Below, one piece after another: positions 24,189 through 32,392 of a stretch of DNA of 64,000 nt (positions are counted from its first letter, which is position 1; each line of letters begins with the position of its first letter). The stretch is from JACDAN01 sp963802375 (GTDB lineage Bacteria > Actinomycetota > Thermoleophilia > Gaiellales > Gaiellaceae). Both the position numbers and the translations under genes were made by a program. The DNA lies in contig CAWDIJ010000010.1 of the NCBI GenBank assembly GCA_963802375.1, positions 868,001 through 932,000 on the forward strand, in the 5' to 3' direction. Under the pieces are notes generated by a model. The model was not told the DNA's origin, did not search any database, and saw only the letters and a program-made list of their open reading frames with translations.

Positions 24189-24559
24189 CGAGCCAGGATC
24201 TCGGTGTCCGGCTCGACCTCGTCGCCACAGTGCTCGAGCTCGAGCGGCGCAAACAGGACGAGGAGCCCGCGCCAGCCTCGATCGCCGGCGACCGGCAGCG
24301 CAACCAGGGCGAACGTCGACCGGAGGATCGCGCGGCGGATCGTGAACGGCCGCGCCCAGAGCGCGACTCCCGTAACGAGGACCGCATAGGCGAGCTCGCC
24401 CCAGAGGTTTCGTAGCAGCAGGTTGAGGGCGATCAGCGACGCGAACGCGCAGAGCAGCAGCAGCGGCATGAGGACGTACGCGAGCACCCGGCGTGCGGTG
24501 ATTGCGTCTCGGACGCGCTGCCACGACGAACGGCTCGAGGCTGCCTCCCGGTTCGCCAT
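24185..24559 (-). CDS. Small membrane protein upstream of ltrA
   Basis: 124 residues. ATG 24559 follows AAGGA; another ATG at 24568 is too close to it. Four hydrophobic helices: VLAYVLMPLLLLCAFASLIA, ELAYAVLVTGVALWA, ILRSTFALVALPVAG and GLLVLFAPLE, ending in an acidic tail. No recognised family. Overlap by four bases with ltrA suggests a joint role. Confidence 0.7.
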   Translation of the reverse strand: MANREAASSRSSWQRVRDAITARRVLAYVLMPLLLLCAFASLIALNLLLRNLWGELAYAVLVTGVALWARPFTIRRAILRSTFALVALPVAGDRGWRGLLVLFAPLELEHCGDEVEPDTEILAR

Positions 24560-24636
24560 CCGGCCCATCCTTCGCAGGTCGCTCGACGACTGTCAAAGAG
24601 TGGTGCTCACGCCGCATCAGCTTCCACGCAGAACGA

Positions 24637-24664
24637 GTGAGGCCGGCGTAATCGCCGGCCTCAC
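24637..24664. terminator. Hairpin terminator
   Basis: GTGAGGCCGGCG pairs with CGCCGGCCTCAC around TAAT; it lies just beyond the CHRD gene stop (minus strand). Confidence 0.8.
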
Positions 24665-24687
24665 TTCGTGGATGTGTGAATCGAGCC

Positions 24688-25518
24688 CTAGGTGCTCAGG
24701 GTGCCCTGAACCTGGCCGTTGGGGAACGTCTGCGTGTGGACGTTCACGTAATAGGCCGATGGGTTCGCGACGATTTGCCGCAGAAGCGCCTTCTCGACGG
24801 TTGCGCAACCGCTCGACGTGCCGGTCGTTGGCGTCGTCAGCGGAACAACCACGGCACCGGTCGACACGAGGTGGATGTGCGCGGCGGTCACGTTGGTCAG
24901 GCCGCTCACGGTGAGCGTGTGACAGAGGCGTGAGACCCGAATCGTGAGCGAGGCAGTTCCGGACCCGCTCGCCCCCTGAACCGGCTGCAGGTTGGCTGAG
25001 AGCTTGACGCCCTGGCCGGTCTGCGTGTTGCCGGACGGACACGGCGTGACACCCGGCATCAGGACGTCACCGGTGTGCTGCATGTGCCCGCGGAGGAGCT
25101 TGCCGGATGCAGAGCTCGGATTCGCGATTGCCCGGCTCGAGACCGTGATCCGCCGGTACGGATTCGAAGCCGAGCCGGTCTTGTGACAGATGGTGATCCG
25201 CGCGGGAGCCGTGCTCGTGGGCGCCGGCGTGGCAGACGCCGACGGACACGCCGCCGTTCCGACCACAATGGCGTCGCCCGTGTGCCGGAGGTGGCTGCGC
25301 AGCAGCTTTCCTGAGTTCGACTTCGGGTTCGCCATTGCACGGCTCGAAACGGTGATCCGGCGCCACTCGTTCGACGCCGAGCCGGTCTCGTGGCAGATGG
25401 TCAGCTTGGAAGGAGCCGCAGCGGTACGCGTCGCGGCACCTTCTCCCTGGGCGGTCACCAGCGCGCCGGCCACCAGCACCGGGACGGCCGCGGCGATCGC
25501 AATGAAGAGACGCTTCAC
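24688..25518 (-). CDS. Secreted protein with two ICHxTGS repeats and a CHRD domain
   Basis: 276 residues. GTG 25518 with AAGGAGG six bases upstream. After a signal peptide (LFIAIAAAVPVLVAGALVTA) come two ~50-residue repeats, each with (L/I)TICH(E/K)TGSASN, WRRITVSSRA or YRRITVSSRA, and HTGD; each ends with a CPS. The C-terminal domain (VKLSANLQPVQGASGSGTAS ... AHIHLVSTGAVVVPL ... YYVNVHTQTFPNGQVQGTL) is a CHRD domain, found in chordin and many bacterial secreted proteins. His and Cys spacing in the repeats suggests metal binding. Function unknown. Confidence 0.85.
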   Translation of the reverse strand: MKRLFIAIAAAVPVLVAGALVTAQGEGAATRTAAAPSKLTICHETGSASNEWRRITVSSRAMANPKSNSGKLLRSHLRHTGDAIVVGTAACPSASATPAPTSTAPARITICHKTGSASNPYRRITVSSRAIANPSSASGKLLRGHMQHTGDVLMPGVTPCPSGNTQTGQGVKLSANLQPVQGASGSGTASLTIRVSRLCHTLTVSGLTNVTAAHIHLVSTGAVVVPLTTPTTGTSSGCATVEKALLRQIVANPSAYYVNVHTQTFPNGQVQGTLST

Positions 25519-25657
25519 GTCAGACCTCCTTGATGTTCTCTCGTTGATGGTCTGAGTGTTCCCCGGCTTAGGACATTCCAGGGCCCCCAAGCGCAGGTTT
25601 TTCAGTTCCTTTACAGGTGTTTCCTTGCAGACCTCCACCAATGGATAGACCTTCACC

Positions 25658-26311
25658 GTGATTCGCGCGCTGCTCTTCGACTTCGACGGGCTGATCGTCG
25701 ACACGGAGACACCCTCATACGCCTCGTGGCAGGAGGTCTACCGCCAGCACGGCCAGGAGCTTCCGCTCGACCGCTGGGCGGCAATCATCGGGACGATCGG
25801 CGGCTTCGAGCCGCTCGACTACCTGGAGGAGCTGCACGGGCCGATCGACCGGGACGCCGTGAAGACGCGCCGCCGAGAGCACGAGCTCGAGCTGCTGGAG
25901 ATCGAGGAGCTTCGGCCGGGGATCCTCCACTACCTCGAGGAGGCCGGGCGACGCGAGCTCAAGACGGCCATCGTCTCGAGCTCGTCACGCCCCTGGGTCG
26001 ACAGGCACCTGGCCCGGCTCGAGCAGGCCGAGCACTTCGACGAGATCGTTACCGCCGACCACGACCCGGAACGGTCGAAGCCGCGCCCGACGCTCTACCT
26101 CGAGGCGCTCGAGCGGCTCGGCGTCTCCGCCGGCGAGGCGATCGCCTTCGAGGACTCTCCCAACGGCGTCAAGGCGGCCAAGGCGGCGGGGATCTTCACG
26201 GTCGCCGTGCCCAATGGGATCACGGTCGCCCTTGGGCTCGGCGAGGCCGACCTCGTCGTGGCGTCGCTCGCCGAGCTCGACCTCGACGAGCTTCTGAACC
26301 GCAGTCTGTAA
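25658..26311 (+). CDS. HAD-superfamily phosphatase / phosphoglucomutase-like
   Basis: 217 residues with all HAD motifs: I (LLFDFDGLIVDTE, nucleophile Asp), II (AIVSSSSRPWV), III (Lys in DPERSKPRP) and IV (AIAFEDSPNGVKAA). A helical cap lies between motifs I and II. This subtype (IA, cap C1) includes beta-phosphoglucomutase, phosphoglycolate phosphatase and sugar-phosphate phosphatases; DGLIVDTE and the SKPRPTLYL segment favour a beta-phosphoglucomutase or sugar phosphatase activity but do not prove it. GTG start. Confidence 0.9.
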   Translation: MIRALLFDFDGLIVDTETPSYASWQEVYRQHGQELPLDRWAAIIGTIGGFEPLDYLEELHGPIDRDAVKTRRREHELELLEIEELRPGILHYLEEAGRRELKTAIVSSSSRPWVDRHLARLEQAEHFDEIVTADHDPERSKPRPTLYLEALERLGVSAGEAIAFEDSPNGVKAAKAAGIFTVAVPNGITVALGLGEADLVVASLAELDLDELLNRSL

Positions 26312-26315
26312 AGGG

Positions 26316-26345
26316 CTGCAACGGCGGGCCGCTCCGCCGTTGCAG
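26316..26345. terminator. Bidirectional hairpin terminator
   Basis: CTGCAACGGCGG and CCGCCGTTGCAG pair perfectly around GCCGCT, between the HAD gene and the convergent PRC-barrel gene. Confidence 0.82.
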
Positions 26346-26357
26346 CGTCGAGCTTGG

Positions 26358-26720
26358 CTACATCGGGTCCCGGTAGCCCTTGCCGCCGGAGCCGTAGTAG
26401 CCGCCGACCTCCTCGCGGTACGTGGGCTCGGTGTACGTGTCCTCGTCGAACTCGGGCGAGTCCTTGATCTGATCCTTCGTCCGGTCGACGTAGACCTGCT
26501 CCTCCGCAGAGTCGACGCGGTCGATCACGCCCGCCGGCAGCAGAACCTTCTTGCCGAAGATCCACGGGCCGGTGTCGACGACGATGTAGCTGCCACCGAC
26601 GTCGTTCGACGCCTCGTCGATGCTTCCGATCGAGCCGTCGATCGCCTCGACCTTGAAGCCGGTCAAGTCCATCGAGCTGATGTTGGTGTCTCGGTGAGTC
26701 CAGAGATCGGTCGTGGACAT
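26358..26720 (-). CDS. PRC-barrel domain protein
   Basis: 120 residues from ATG 26720 with AAGGAGG upstream. The barrel runs from LTGFKVEAIDGSIGSIDEAS through GGSYIVVDTGPWIFGKKVLL, matching photosynthetic-reaction-centre H-subunit type barrels. The tail is Tyr/Gly/Asp-rich (YREEVGGYYGSGGKGYRDP). In non-photosynthetic bacteria these are small cytoplasmic proteins linked to stress; no enzymatic activity is established. Confidence 0.9.
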   Translation of the reverse strand: MSTTDLWTHRDTNISSMDLTGFKVEAIDGSIGSIDEASNDVGGSYIVVDTGPWIFGKKVLLPAGVIDRVDSAEEQVYVDRTKDQIKDSPEFDEDTYTEPTYREEVGGYYGSGGKGYRDPM

Positions 26721-26838
26721 GCATTTCCTCCTTCTTCGACTGCCTGGGTTCTGCCCCCCACTCGTGCTCGCAAACCTCGAAAGGAGGGTTCGGCGACGAG
26801 CGCTATTCCGCCGGACCCTCCCTGCCGATAAGACTCCA

Positions 26839-27120
26839 ATGCAGCAGCCGAACTGGGACGATCTCGACCTCGAGGCGCTCGAAATGGAGCTGAGAAACAC
26901 GCTTCCGGGGCCCGAGGCCGAGAGGATGGTCTGGGCGTTCGAACGGGCCCTGGCGGTCGCCCGCATCGACGGCGACCTGCTCCGGCATCTCCTCGCGGCG
27001 ACCGCCTCGCTCCTCGCCGCGGCGGAGGCCTCGACACCGCGGACGGTGTTCGAGGCCTATTTCCGCCGCTCGGTCTCCGACGAGGAGTGGCGCGACCGCT
27101 ACGCCGAGCTGCTGGCCTAG
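26839..27120 (+). CDS. Small helical protein, unknown function
   Basis: 93 residues: acidic start (MQQPNWDDLDLEALEMELRN), then Ala/Leu-rich helices (RHLLAATASLLAAAE) and FEAYFRRSVSDEEWRDRY. ATG 26839 is chosen because the preceding frame looks non-coding. It converges on and overlaps by four bases the stop of the secreted propeller gene. No family recognised. Confidence 0.6.
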   Translation: MQQPNWDDLDLEALEMELRNTLPGPEAERMVWAFERALAVARIDGDLLRHLLAATASLLAAAEASTPRTVFEAYFRRSVSDEEWRDRYAELLA

Positions 27121-28064
27121 CTCTCCACCTTCGGGAACTGGTTGATCCAGTACTCGAAGTCCGGCGGAGGCGGGGTCGGCCTGAAGCGCGCATTGACCGC
27201 GTAGAGCCTGTCGCCGAAGTCGTCGATCGTCGTCGGGACGTCGAAGTCCGGATCGGTCAGGTGAGTCCTCACGTCGCCGGAGTCGAGGCGGCGCGAGAGC
27301 CGAATGACCGCGACCTTGTTGTCCCGGTTCTGCACGACGTAGAGCGTGCGGCCGTCGAGCAGGATGCCGTCGCCGTTCACGACCGGCTCGTCGAGGACGA
27401 TCTCGCGCGTCTTTCCGGTACGCCGGTTGACCGTGAACAGCTTGCCGACATTGGTCTGGACAATGATCAGCGTGCGCCCGTCGCGCGTCTTGTCGATGCC
27501 GTTGGCGTTGTTGCCCTCGCCATAGACAATGGCGCCGCTGAGCGGGATGGCGGTCGCTTCCTGTCGGTGCCCCTTGCCATGGCCGTGGTGCCCCTTGCCG
27601 TTGTCAGCGATCGGCACGCGGTAGAGGAACGGGCGGCGAGAGTCCGTGAAGTACGCAGCGCCTCGTGCGACGACAACGTCGTTCACGAACGTCGTGGTCT
27701 CGGTGGTGAAGCGATACGTCTTCAGCAGCCGCCCGCTGTGAGCGCTGTAGACGAAGCCGCTCCCTGTCGGGCCGCCGGCCACGTAGAGCTTGCCGCCGTG
27801 GAGCTCTACGCCGATGGACGCTCGTCCGGCCCCACCCGGGTTGATGATCTCGCCCTCGCCCGTCTTCACACTGCCGCGGTAGATCGCGCCGGTCGGGATC
27901 GAACCGACGTAGAACGTCCCGCCCCGGCTGATCGCGATCCCCTCGGGCCTGAACCCGTCGGGCAGCGCGATTCTCTCTGGCGTTGCTCCACCGGCCCCGA
28001 GCGGAGCAGCGAGCACAGAGGCTGCAACCGCGAGCCAGGCCGTCAGAAGCGTGATCCGTCGCAT
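27117..28064 (-). CDS. Secreted SMP-30/superoxide-dismutase-like beta-propeller
   Basis: 315 residues. ATG 28064 preceded by GGGGGGA. Signal peptide LLTAWLAVAASVLAAPLGAG. The rest is a repeat of beta blades: PEGIAISRGGTFYVGSIPTG, GVELHGGKLYVAGGPTG, FVNDVVVARGAAYFTDS, NGIDKTRDGRTLIIVQTNVG, NGDGILLDGRTLYVVQNRDN. These match SMP-30/gluconolactonase-like propellers. A His/Lys/Gly cluster (GKGHHGHGKGH) sits in one loop and could bind metal. No lactonase active site can be confirmed. Confidence 0.8.
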   Translation of the reverse strand: MRRITLLTAWLAVAASVLAAPLGAGGATPERIALPDGFRPEGIAISRGGTFYVGSIPTGAIYRGSVKTGEGEIINPGGAGRASIGVELHGGKLYVAGGPTGSGFVYSAHSGRLLKTYRFTTETTTFVNDVVVARGAAYFTDSRRPFLYRVPIADNGKGHHGHGKGHRQEATAIPLSGAIVYGEGNNANGIDKTRDGRTLIIVQTNVGKLFTVNRRTGKTREIVLDEPVVNGDGILLDGRTLYVVQNRDNKVAVIRLSRRLDSGDVRTHLTDPDFDVPTTIDDFGDRLYAVNARFRPTPPPPDFEYWINQFPKVES

Positions 28065-28155
28065 AGAACAGTCCCCCCTTGGGATCGGTTTCGGCTTCGT
28101 CGGTCCTACGTGCCCGGCGCGCTGTCGGATCACACGTACGTGGCAGACTGGACAC

Positions 28156-28548
28156 ATGACCAAGATCCAGAAGACTGACGCAGAATGGCGCGCCGAGCTC
28201 TCGCCAGAGCAGTACCGAATCCTGCGTGAGAAGGGCACCGAGGCGCCGTTCACGGGCGAGTACGACCACACGTTCGAGCCGGGCACCTATCAGTGCGCCG
28301 GCTGCGGTGCGGAGCTGTTCGCGTCTGAGGCGAAGTACGACTCCGGCTGCGGCTGGCCCGCCTTCTCCACGCCGGCCGAGGAGGAGGCGATCGACGAGGA
28401 GCGGGACACGACCTTCGGGATGGTCCGCACGGAGGTCATGTGCTCGAACTGCGGCGGCCACCTCGGCCACGTCTTCCCGGACGGGCCGCACCCGACGGGC
28501 CTGCGCTACTGCATCAACTCTGCGGCGCTGAAGCTGGAAGAGAAGTAG
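28156..28548 (+). CDS. msrB: Peptide-methionine (R)-S-oxide reductase
   Basis: 130 residues, the usual length. Two CxxC zinc pairs are seen (CAGCGAELF and CSNCGGHLG), the GWPAF motif (CGWPAFSTP) is present, and the catalytic cysteine lies in GLRYCINSAAL. The enzyme reduces methionine-R-sulfoxide in proteins with thioredoxin. It starts 91 bp from the divergent propeller gene and is followed by a terminator, so it is monocistronic. An oxidative-stress repair role is expected. Confidence 0.96.
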   Translation: MTKIQKTDAEWRAELSPEQYRILREKGTEAPFTGEYDHTFEPGTYQCAGCGAELFASEAKYDSGCGWPAFSTPAEEEAIDEERDTTFGMVRTEVMCSNCGGHLGHVFPDGPHPTGLRYCINSAALKLEEK

Positions 28549-28554
28549 TTCGCC

Positions 28555-28579
28555 GCGCGCCGGGCTTGGCCCGGCGCGC
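28555..28579 (+). terminator. msrB terminator hairpin
   Basis: GCGCGCCGGGC and GCCCGGCGCGC pair perfectly around TTG, seven bases after the msrB stop. Confidence 0.82.
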
Positions 28580-28665
28580 TTACCAACTAGCGGACAATCG
28601 CCTTCGTCTCAGCGTCGGGCTGGTCGCGCCGCGCGGCGCGAAGCGCCGCCCGGCTTCAGGAGGGT

Positions 28666-28691
28666 CGCGAAAAGTCGTGAGACTTTTCGCG
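28666..28691 (-). terminator. Hairpin terminator of the diiron protein gene
   Basis: CGCGAAAAGTC and GACTTTTCGCG pair around GTGA, 11 bases beyond the minus-strand stop at 28703. Confidence 0.78.
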
Positions 28692-28702
28692 AAAGAGCGT
28701 CG

Positions 28703-29530
28703 TCAGACGCTCGGGATCGTGTACTCGATGTCGCGGACGTCGAGGCCAAGCGATGACGCGATCTTGACGCCCTCCTCGACCTCCTCCTTGACCCGCTGGA
28801 GGTCGCGCGTCCGCATCGCGCTCGTGATGAAGTCGCGCTCCTTCGGGCGCCAGAGCACGTGGTCGACGAAGATCGGGAGCATCGTCTCGGCGCCCTTGAT
28901 CATCCGGTCCTTCGTCTTGTTCGAGGCCGTCTTCAGCAGCACCCGCTCGTAGGCCATCCCCGAGCTGTGGTGGATGCCGTCGTCGATCGTCAGGCGGCGG
29001 CAGAGGTCGGCGAGCACGGTGTCCGGCGCCGAGCGGGCGATCAGCCGGAAGCGCGGGATGATCATCCGCTCGAAGAAGACCTGCATGAGAAAGACCTTCT
29101 CCTCGAGCGAGTCGAGCCCGAGGAAGATCTGCGCCAGCTTGTCCAGGTGCGGGTCCCGCTCGGTCGGCCCGCCGGCCTCGCCGACGAGCTTGAGCCAGGC
29201 CTCCACGTGGCGCGCCTCGTCCTGCGCCATCGTCGAGTAGTAGAGCTTCGCGTCGTGGTGGCGCGCCATCTCGAGCAGCTGGGCCGCCATCTCGACGGCG
29301 AGCGAGTCGGCCTGGAGCTGCTGCGTGACGACCGAGCGCCAGATCCCGCGCCGCTTCTCGACCCGCTCCTTCGAGCCCGTGGTCTCGGGGATCGGCGGCA
29401 GCTCGCCCCAGGGCATGTCGCGCACCTGCCACTCCTGCTTCTTCGCGAGCTCGTAGTAGCGGAGGACCTCGGGTGCCTCCCCACCGGGCGCGACGCCTTC
29501 GACGGTCATCTTCTCCTCGAGGGTGGCCAT
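28703..29530 (-). CDS. Ferritin-like diiron protein (ribonucleotide-reductase-like fold)
   Basis: 275 residues. Helix-bundle metal motifs are seen: EMAAQLLEMARHHDAKLY and QDEARHVEAWLK (E-x2-H), then a second pair FFERMIIPRFRL and DDGIHHSSGMAYER. That is the layout of ferritin-like diiron oxygenases/oxidases (R2-like, AurF-like). Function could be oxidation of a small substrate or iron handling. The start is ATG 29530; a frame extends further upstream without support. Convergent with msrB. Confidence 0.75.
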   Translation of the reverse strand: MATLEEKMTVEGVAPGGEAPEVLRYYELAKKQEWQVRDMPWGELPPIPETTGSKERVEKRRGIWRSVVTQQLQADSLAVEMAAQLLEMARHHDAKLYYSTMAQDEARHVEAWLKLVGEAGGPTERDPHLDKLAQIFLGLDSLEEKVFLMQVFFERMIIPRFRLIARSAPDTVLADLCRRLTIDDGIHHSSGMAYERVLLKTASNKTKDRMIKGAETMLPIFVDHVLWRPKERDFITSAMRTRDLQRVKEEVEEGVKIASSLGLDVRDIEYTIPSV

Positions 29531-29546
29531 CGAGGGGAGGATAGAG

Positions 29547-30014
29547 CTAGAGCGGCTCGGGGCGTTCCCCGAGCGATCCACGCTCGCCCAGCTCGAAGAC
29601 GTGAACCTTCTCGCCGCGGAACAGGCGGCGCTCGCGATCCCACGGGAAGAAGATCACGACGCCGAAGTCGACCGCCTCGCCATTCGCCTCGTAGTCGAGC
29701 CAGTCGCGCTCGTGGGTGGCGGTCACGCTCGCCTCCTCGCAGACACCCTGCGGTCCGACGACGATGTCGGTCAGCTGGAAGTCGATGTCGGGAAACGCGG
29801 TGAGCAGACCCGTGTAGAACCGGGTCGCTCCCTCGTGGCCCTCCCACCGGTGCGGGGTCCCTGCGATCTCGTAGACGCAGTCGTCCGTCAGCGTCGCGAG
29901 GAGGCCGGCGATGTCGCGGTTGTCCTCCGCGATCGAGTGCTGCTTCCAGAGCTCCCGGACAGCGTCGACCTCGGCCGGGTCGACCTCCCGTTTCAGCAGT
30001 TCGCGGACATCCAT
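29547..30014 (-). CDS. SnoaL-like/NTF2-fold protein
   Basis: 155 residues. Family features: AVRELWKQHSIAEDNRDIAG, LATLTDDCVYEI, WEGHEGATRFYTGLLTAFPD, and VCEEASVTATHERDWLD. SnoaL-like proteins are small cone-shaped barrels that act as isomerases, cyclases or ligand-binding proteins. The open frame extends upstream, but ATG 30014 (MDVREL) fits. It is divergent from the CDF gene with 21 bp between the start codons. Confidence 0.8.
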   Translation of the reverse strand: MDVRELLKREVDPAEVDAVRELWKQHSIAEDNRDIAGLLATLTDDCVYEIAGTPHRWEGHEGATRFYTGLLTAFPDIDFQLTDIVVGPQGVCEEASVTATHERDWLDYEANGEAVDFGVVIFFPWDRERRLFRGEKVHVFELGERGSLGERPEPL

Positions 30015-30035
30015 CAGCGTCAATACTCTCAGGCT

Positions 30036-30935
30036 GTGGGTCACCTCTCGGCGGTAAGGGCTCGGAACCGGCGGACGCTCGGCTACGTCCTCGCACTGAC
30101 GGTCGCGATCACTGTCGTTGAAGTGATCGGAGGGCTGCTGACGGGGAGCCTGGCGCTCCTCGCCGACGCGGTCCACATGCTCTCGGACAACGTCGCGCTC
30201 GGGCTCGCCCTCGTGGCTGTGTGGCTGGCCGGGCGGCCGAGCACGCCGGAGCGGAGCTTCGGCTACCAGCGCGCAGAGGTGCTCGCAGCCCTCGTCAACG
30301 GGCTCATCCTCGTCGGGCTGGCGATCTGGATCTTCGTGGAGGCATTCGGCCGGTTCAGCGACCCGCCGGAGGTGCTCGGCGGCTGGATGCTCGCGGTGGC
30401 ACTTGTCGGCCTCGCTGGCAACCTCGTCGCCGCCGGACTGCTCGCCAGGACCGCCCACTCGAGCCTGAACATGCAGGCGGCCCTCCGGCACGTGATCGCC
30501 GACGCACTCGGCTCGGCAGGCGTCGTGGCAGCCGCACTCGTGCTGCTGACGACCGGCTGGCGCTACGCGGACCCGGCCGCCGGCGCGCTGATCGCCGTCC
30601 TCGTGCTCGCGAGCTCCTGGGGCGTCCTACGCGATGCGGTCCACATCCTGTTGGAGGGAACGCCGCGCGGGATCGACGCCCGCGAGCTCGGACGACGCCT
30701 ATCCGGCATGGAGGGCGTGGTCGACGTTCACGACCTGCACGTCTGGACGATCACGTCGGGATTCGTGGCGCTTTCGGCGCACGTCCTCGTCGAGCCCGGC
30801 GACGACTGCCACGCGCGTCGCCGGGAGCTCGAACGCGTACTGGCCGAGGAGTACGGGATCGAGCACACGACGCTCCAGGTTGATCACGCCCGTTCCGCCG
30901 CCGGCGTGGTCTCGATCCGGAGGTCCGGATCGTGA
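30036..30935 (+). CDS. czcD: Cation diffusion facilitator (CzcD-type metal exporter)
   Basis: 299 residues, GTG start. Six membrane helices; metal site residues in helix II (ALLADAVHMLSDNVALGLAL, H-x3-D) and helix V (RHVIADALGSAGVVAAAL, H-x3-D). A cytoplasmic CDF C-terminal domain follows (GVVDVHDLHVWTITSGFVAL). It exchanges Zn2+, Cd2+ or Co2+ for protons; HxxxD pairs favour Zn/Cd. The GTG overlaps no gene but lies 21 bp from a divergent start. Its stop overlaps the next gene by four bases. Confidence 0.93.
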   Translation: MGHLSAVRARNRRTLGYVLALTVAITVVEVIGGLLTGSLALLADAVHMLSDNVALGLALVAVWLAGRPSTPERSFGYQRAEVLAALVNGLILVGLAIWIFVEAFGRFSDPPEVLGGWMLAVALVGLAGNLVAAGLLARTAHSSLNMQAALRHVIADALGSAGVVAAALVLLTTGWRYADPAAGALIAVLVLASSWGVLRDAVHILLEGTPRGIDARELGRRLSGMEGVVDVHDLHVWTITSGFVALSAHVLVEPGDDCHARRRELERVLAEEYGIEHTTLQVDHARSAAGVVSIRRSGS

Positions 30936-31402
30936 GCAACGACGAGAGCAAGGAGGAACGCCTCGACCGTGAGCTGATCGAGCTCCTGAACGAGCTCCGG
31001 GTCGTCCTCCCGGGCGTGCAGGTCCTGTTCGCGTTCCTCCTGACCGTCCCGTTCACGAACCAGTTCCGGCGCATCACCCACGAGCAGGAGATCGTGTTCT
31101 TCGTCACCTTCCTGCTGACGACGGTCGCGACGATCCTTCTGATCTCGCCCTCGGCGTATCACCGGCTCAGGTGGCGGCAGCGGGACAAGGAGCAGATGCT
31201 GCAGACCGCCAACCGCCTGGCGATCTCGGGCTTGGCGTTTCTCGCCGCTGCGCTGACCGGCGCCGTCTTTCTCCTCACCGATTTGCTGTTCGCGTCGGCC
31301 GCGGTGGTCTACTTCGTGACCGCCGCGGCCGCTGCGCTCGTTCTTTGGTTCTGGTACGGGCTGGCCCTGATGCGGCGGGCCCAGGACCCGAATCCGAGCT
31401 AG
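30932..31402 (+). CDS. DUF6328 family membrane protein
   Basis: 156 residues, GTG in the GTGA overlap with czcD. An acidic N-terminus (DESKEERLDRELIELLNELR) is followed by VVLPGVQVLFAFLLTVPFTN and three further membrane segments. The pattern is that of DUF6328 proteins, unknown function. Co-translation with a metal exporter suggests a linked role. Its stop abuts the long inverted repeat. Confidence 0.8.
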   Translation: MSNDESKEERLDRELIELLNELRVVLPGVQVLFAFLLTVPFTNQFRRITHEQEIVFFVTFLLTTVATILLISPSAYHRLRWRQRDKEQMLQTANRLAISGLAFLAAALTGAVFLLTDLLFASAAVVYFVTAAAAALVLWFWYGLALMRRAQDPNPS

Positions 31403-31563
31403 GAGGGTTAGGTGGAATAGCGCTCGTTGCCAGGGTGCGATGCTCGCTCCCAGGGAAGGACGCAGGGAGCGCCCGTATCAGTTCGATACGGGCGCGACTG
31501 AGGACGCGCCCTGGGGGCGAGCATCGCGGCCTGGCGGCACAGCCGGTATTTCGCCTAACCCTC
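31403..31563. repeat. 161-bp imperfect inverted repeat with inner hairpin
   Basis: Outer arms of ~52 bp (31404 rightward, 31562 leftward) match in most positions, including GAGGGTTAGG, TGCGATGCTCGC-like and CCCAGGG blocks. Inside, GCGCCCGTATC and GATACGGGCGC (31469-31495) pair perfectly around AGTTC. It fills exactly the gap between two convergent genes, so it can act as a terminator, but it is much longer than other terminators here. Confidence 0.85.
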
Positions 31564-31944
31564 TTAACCCTGGTGCATGGGGGCTTCGGCCCCCGGCAGG
31601 TGCAGCAGGTTCTCGACGTCGTGGACGCCCTGGACGCTCCGCGCGCGCTGCTCGAGGTCGCGGATCATCTCCGCCTCGCCCACCTCGCCCCGCAGGTAGA
31701 CCTTGCCGTTCTCTGCGTTGACGTTGATCTGGCCCTTCGGGACCTGCTCGTCCCTGAAGAGCTCGCTCTCGACCATGTGGACGAGTGTGACGTCGTCGGG
31801 CTGCGGCTTCGGCCCCTCCTCGGCGCGCGACAGCAGCTCCCTGACGCGGCCGGCGGCCCTGTCGCGGCGGCGTTGTCCCTCCAGTGGATGGAAGAAGTAC
31901 GTCAGCGCGGCTCCCAGGCCGATCAGTCCCAGCAGCTTTCTCAT
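31564..31944 (-). CDS. BON-domain protein with N-terminal membrane helix
   Basis: 126 residues. A short hydrophobic start (KLLGLIGLGAALTYFFHPLE) is followed by a basic linker and a BON domain (VTLVHMVESELFRDEQVPKG, INVNAENGKVYLRGEVGEAE, QRARSVQGVHDVENLLHLP). BON domains bind phospholipids or attach proteins to membranes. GGGGAG precedes the ATG. Likely envelope stability under stress. Confidence 0.87.
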   Translation of the reverse strand: MRKLLGLIGLGAALTYFFHPLEGQRRRDRAAGRVRELLSRAEEGPKPQPDDVTLVHMVESELFRDEQVPKGQINVNAENGKVYLRGEVGEAEMIRDLEQRARSVQGVHDVENLLHLPGAEAPMHQG

Positions 31945-32029
31945 TCGGCTCCCCTCTCTTCGCTCATTTCAGGTTCGGGTGAGCCTACCCCGTCGCGGGG
32001 CCGGGATAAACGGCGGTGAAAGCCTGTTG

Positions 32030-32317
32030 CTAGTCGCCCCAGTCGAAGTCGCGGGACCGGCCCCAAAGGCCGTCCTCGTCGTGCGCCGCGACCGTCTCGG
32101 TGGCGACGGCCTGCGTCTCCGCTGCGACTCCTGGGTGGCCGTCGAGCGTGTCCTCGATCCGCGCCTGCTCCTCGGTCTTGAAGAGCGGGTGGTTCTCGAA
32201 AGGATCCTCGACGCGATAGCCGTCGATCGGCATGTCCTCGAGGTCGGCGTTCTTCCGCTTCAGCTCGAGGTGGTCCTGAATCACGTCAGCGAACAATGAA
32301 GGTGTCTCTACGGGCAT
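32030..32317 (-). CDS. Small acidic protein, unknown function
   Basis: 95 residues: VIQDHLELKRKNADLEDMPI, then RVEDPFENHPLFKTEEQARI and an acidic end (HDEDGLWGRSRDFDWGD). GGAGG precedes the ATG closely. No membrane segment, no cysteine. Such proteins are frequent in Thermoleophilia as hypotheticals. Separate from the neighbouring BON gene by 85 bp. Confidence 0.65.
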   Translation of the reverse strand: MPVETPSLFADVIQDHLELKRKNADLEDMPIDGYRVEDPFENHPLFKTEEQARIEDTLDGHPGVAAETQAVATETVAAHDEDGLWGRSRDFDWGD

Positions 32318-32392
32318 CGATCCTCCGTGGCTGTTTTCCAGGCAGTTCTGGCTCGGCGGGGGATTGTAACGAGGAGGAAACGTCTTCGTAGC

